Assembly: GCA_018368455.1 (NCBI GenBank)
Contig: JAGZEG010000006.1
Location: 62,001-126,000, forward strand
DNA length: 64,000 bases
Reading direction: 5' to 3'
Source of the DNA: Coriobacteriia bacterium
Lineage (GTDB): Bacteria; Actinomycetota; Coriobacteriia; Coriobacteriales; UMGS124
The position numbers and the translations under genes were made by a program. Below the pieces are notes generated by a model. It did not search any database. It was not told the DNA's origin and saw nothing but the letters and a program-made list of their open reading frames with translations. This document shows, one piece after another, positions 62,752-64,000 of this stretch (within the stretch, counting starts at the first letter, position 1; every line of letters begins with the position of its first letter).

Positions 62752-62794
62752 CAAACGCGTGGGGGCACCCGAGCTGACAGCCCGGGCGCCCCCA
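62752..62794 (-). terminator. Terminator of the peptide-binding protein gene
   Basis: TGGGGGCACCCG / CGGGCGCCCCCA stem (one mismatch) with a 9-11-nt loop; on the minus strand followed by CGCGTTTGT, a weak T run. Confidence 0.65.
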
Positions 62795-62808
62795 CGTCAC
62801 AAATCTTC

Positions 62809-64000
62809 CTACGCCCAGCTCTTGAGCGTCATGAAGTTGAACAGCACGTTGCCCGTGCCGCACATCACGAGGTTCTCGACGTCGTTGGACACGAGGCTCA
62901 CCTGGTAGGAGTACGTGACCGGACGGATGGCGAACGCCTCGCTCACGAGCGCCTTCTCGGCGTCGTGCAACAGGTCAGCCTGCGTCTGGGGGTCGGACTC
63001 CGTCGAGGCGCGGGCAAGCAGGTCGTCGAAGTCGTCGACCTTGATGCCGTAGTTGTTGGACGAGCCCTCGAAGTTCTGGAACAGCTCGATGACGTTGTCG
63101 CAGCTCACCGACGTGTTCGCGAACGCAAAGGCAAACTGGCCCGACGTCAGCTTGTCCAGGTACGTCGGGATGTCATACGCCTCGACGTCCACCTGGATGC
63201 CCAGGTTGTCCTTGAGCATGGCCTGGAAGAACTCGGCGCGCTTCGTGCCCATCGTCGTGCTCGTCGTGATGAACGCCATGGAGGGCAGGCCCTCGCCGTT
63301 CTCGTAGCCGGCCTCCTTGAGCAGGTCCTTGGCCTTCTGCAGCTCGTCGTCGGAGAAGTCGTCGATGATCTGCGAGTTCTCGCGGAACGACACGCCCGTC
63401 GGGTCGGAGAACACGTCGCCGGCCAGGCCCTTGGCCACCGTCGCGCGACCGCTCTCGAGCGTCTCGTTGGCGTAGGTCGGGTCGATGGCGCGGAACACGG
63501 CCTCGCGCACCTTCGGGTCGTCGAGCGGGGCGGCGCCGTTGTTCATGTAGAGCACGGCCGTGCCGAACGTCTCGCTGACGTTGACCTGCGCCTTGCCGTC
63601 CATCTGCGCGATGAGCGCGTCGGAGGCGTACTTGTAGAACGCGAGCTCGCCGTTGCCCATGGCCACGTCGGCGGCGGAGGAGTCGGCGAACAGGCGGAAC
63701 GTGATCGTGTCGGCCTCGGCGGGGGCGTCGCCGGTGTAGGCGTCGTTACGCGTCAGGACAACCTTCTCGTCAGGGGCGTACTGCTCGAGCTTGTAAGGGC
63801 CGCACGACAGGTGCGTCTCGGGGTTCGTCGACCAGCCGTCGCCGCCCTCCTCGATCTTGTCCGTGCGGATGGGGTAGGCCGGCGCGCTGCTCAGGAAGGC
63901 GAGCACCGTGGGCTCGGGCAGCACCGTGGCGACCGTGAGCTCGAGCGTCGTGTCGTCAGGGGCGCTGACGGACAGCGTCGAGGGATCCTTCTCGCCGTTG
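62809..64000 (-). CDS. ABC transporter substrate-binding protein, family 5 (oligopeptide-type), partial
   Basis: Truncated by the window edge: the reading frame stays open to base 64000, so only the C-terminal ~396 residues are seen. The fold is SBP_bac_5: SCGPYKLEQYAPDEKVVLTRN, ADTITFRLFADSSAADVAMGNGEL, LDDPKVREAVFRAIDPTYANE and LKEAGYENGEGLPSMAFIT, ending FNFMTLKSWA. It would bind peptides or similar solutes outside the cell for an Opp/Dpp-type importer whose other genes are probably to the right. The N-terminal lipobox is not visible. Confidence 0.9.
   Translation of the reverse strand, partial: NGEKDPSTLSVSAPDDTTLELTVATVLPEPTVLAFLSSAPAYPIRTDKIEEGGDGWSTNPETHLSCGPYKLEQYAPDEKVVLTRNDAYTGDAPAEADTITFRLFADSSAADVAMGNGELAFYKYASDALIAQMDGKAQVNVSETFGTAVLYMNNGAAPLDDPKVREAVFRAIDPTYANETLESGRATVAKGLAGDVFSDPTGVSFRENSQIIDDFSDDELQKAKDLLKEAGYENGEGLPSMAFITTSTTMGTKRAEFFQAMLKDNLGIQVDVEAYDIPTYLDKLTSGQFAFAFANTSVSCDNVIELFQNFEGSSNNYGIKVDDFDDLLARASTESDPQTQADLLHDAEKALVSEAFAIRPVTYSYQVSLVSNDVENLVMCGTGNVLFNFMTLKSWA

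Overview
This is a GC-rich window from a strictly anaerobic actinobacterium, most likely class Coriobacteriia and probably an Eggerthellales/Eggerthellaceae-type gut organism. That placement is inferred from gene content: [NiFe]-hydrogenase maturation genes, anaerobic class III ribonucleotide reductase, menaquinone synthesis, a Tat-exported fumarate-reductase-like flavoprotein with a haem c partner, a desulfoferrodoxin, and a large membrane-embedded LuxR-type regulator. Most of the window is core chromosome, with 52 supported protein-coding genes. I see no rRNA, tRNA or CRISPR array.

Layout. 0-1.8 kb: a divergent uracil-DNA-glycosylase-like protein, thioredoxin and a small coiled-coil protein. 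2.0-7.6 kb: a nickel block, nikR-hypF-hypC-hypD-hypE, closed by a strong terminator. 7.8-11.6 kb: YitT-type membrane protein, glucose-6-phosphate isomerase and a short-chain dehydrogenase. 12.0-15.7 kb: a respiratory module (flavoprotein plus dihaem cytochrome) divergent from a LysR regulator with a palindromic operator. 16.1-24.2 kb: SlyD, a tandem pair of helical-repeat proteins, an orphan degenerate KdpD-like sensor, a flavodoxin-domain protein and a cation/proton antiporter. 24.2-28.3 kb: MFS transporter, small membrane proteins, an Lgt-like protein lacking the Lgt catalytic residues, and an HdeD-like protein.

28.6-35.7 kb is the most accessory-looking stretch and my best candidate for an undescribed system. 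It runs on one strand: a giant regulator with a LuxR DNA-binding domain sandwiched between two multi-pass membrane domains, a small secreted protein, a lipoprotein, two ABC-2-like permeases, a BcrA-type ATPase and a membrane-anchored extracellular protein. The last five overlap or nearly touch. It resembles peptide (bacteriocin-like) export and self-protection cassettes. Next to it, convergent, is a fused HsdS-HsdM-like protein whose methyltransferase motifs have decayed.

38.3-41.3 kb: nrdD-nrdG, with a long perfect hairpin between the genes and NrdR-box-like sites upstream. 41.8-55.1 kb: menA, a DUF3267 membrane protease-like protein, MFS and aminotransferase, the classical tilS-hpt-ftsH set, a WalJ-like metallo-hydrolase, Hsp20 and another MFS. 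55.2-64.0 kb: MerR regulator, NAD synthetase with a catalytically dead glutaminase domain, a 1-kb gene-free repeat field, desulfoferrodoxin, tldD-tldE and a truncated oligopeptide-binding protein running off the right edge.

Two themes recur. First, several proteins keep a recognisable fold but have lost catalytic motifs (UDG-like, KdpD-like, Lgt-like, HsdS-HsdM fusion, NadE glutaminase domain). Second, the intergenic regions hold at least five distinct palindromic or repeated DNA elements.
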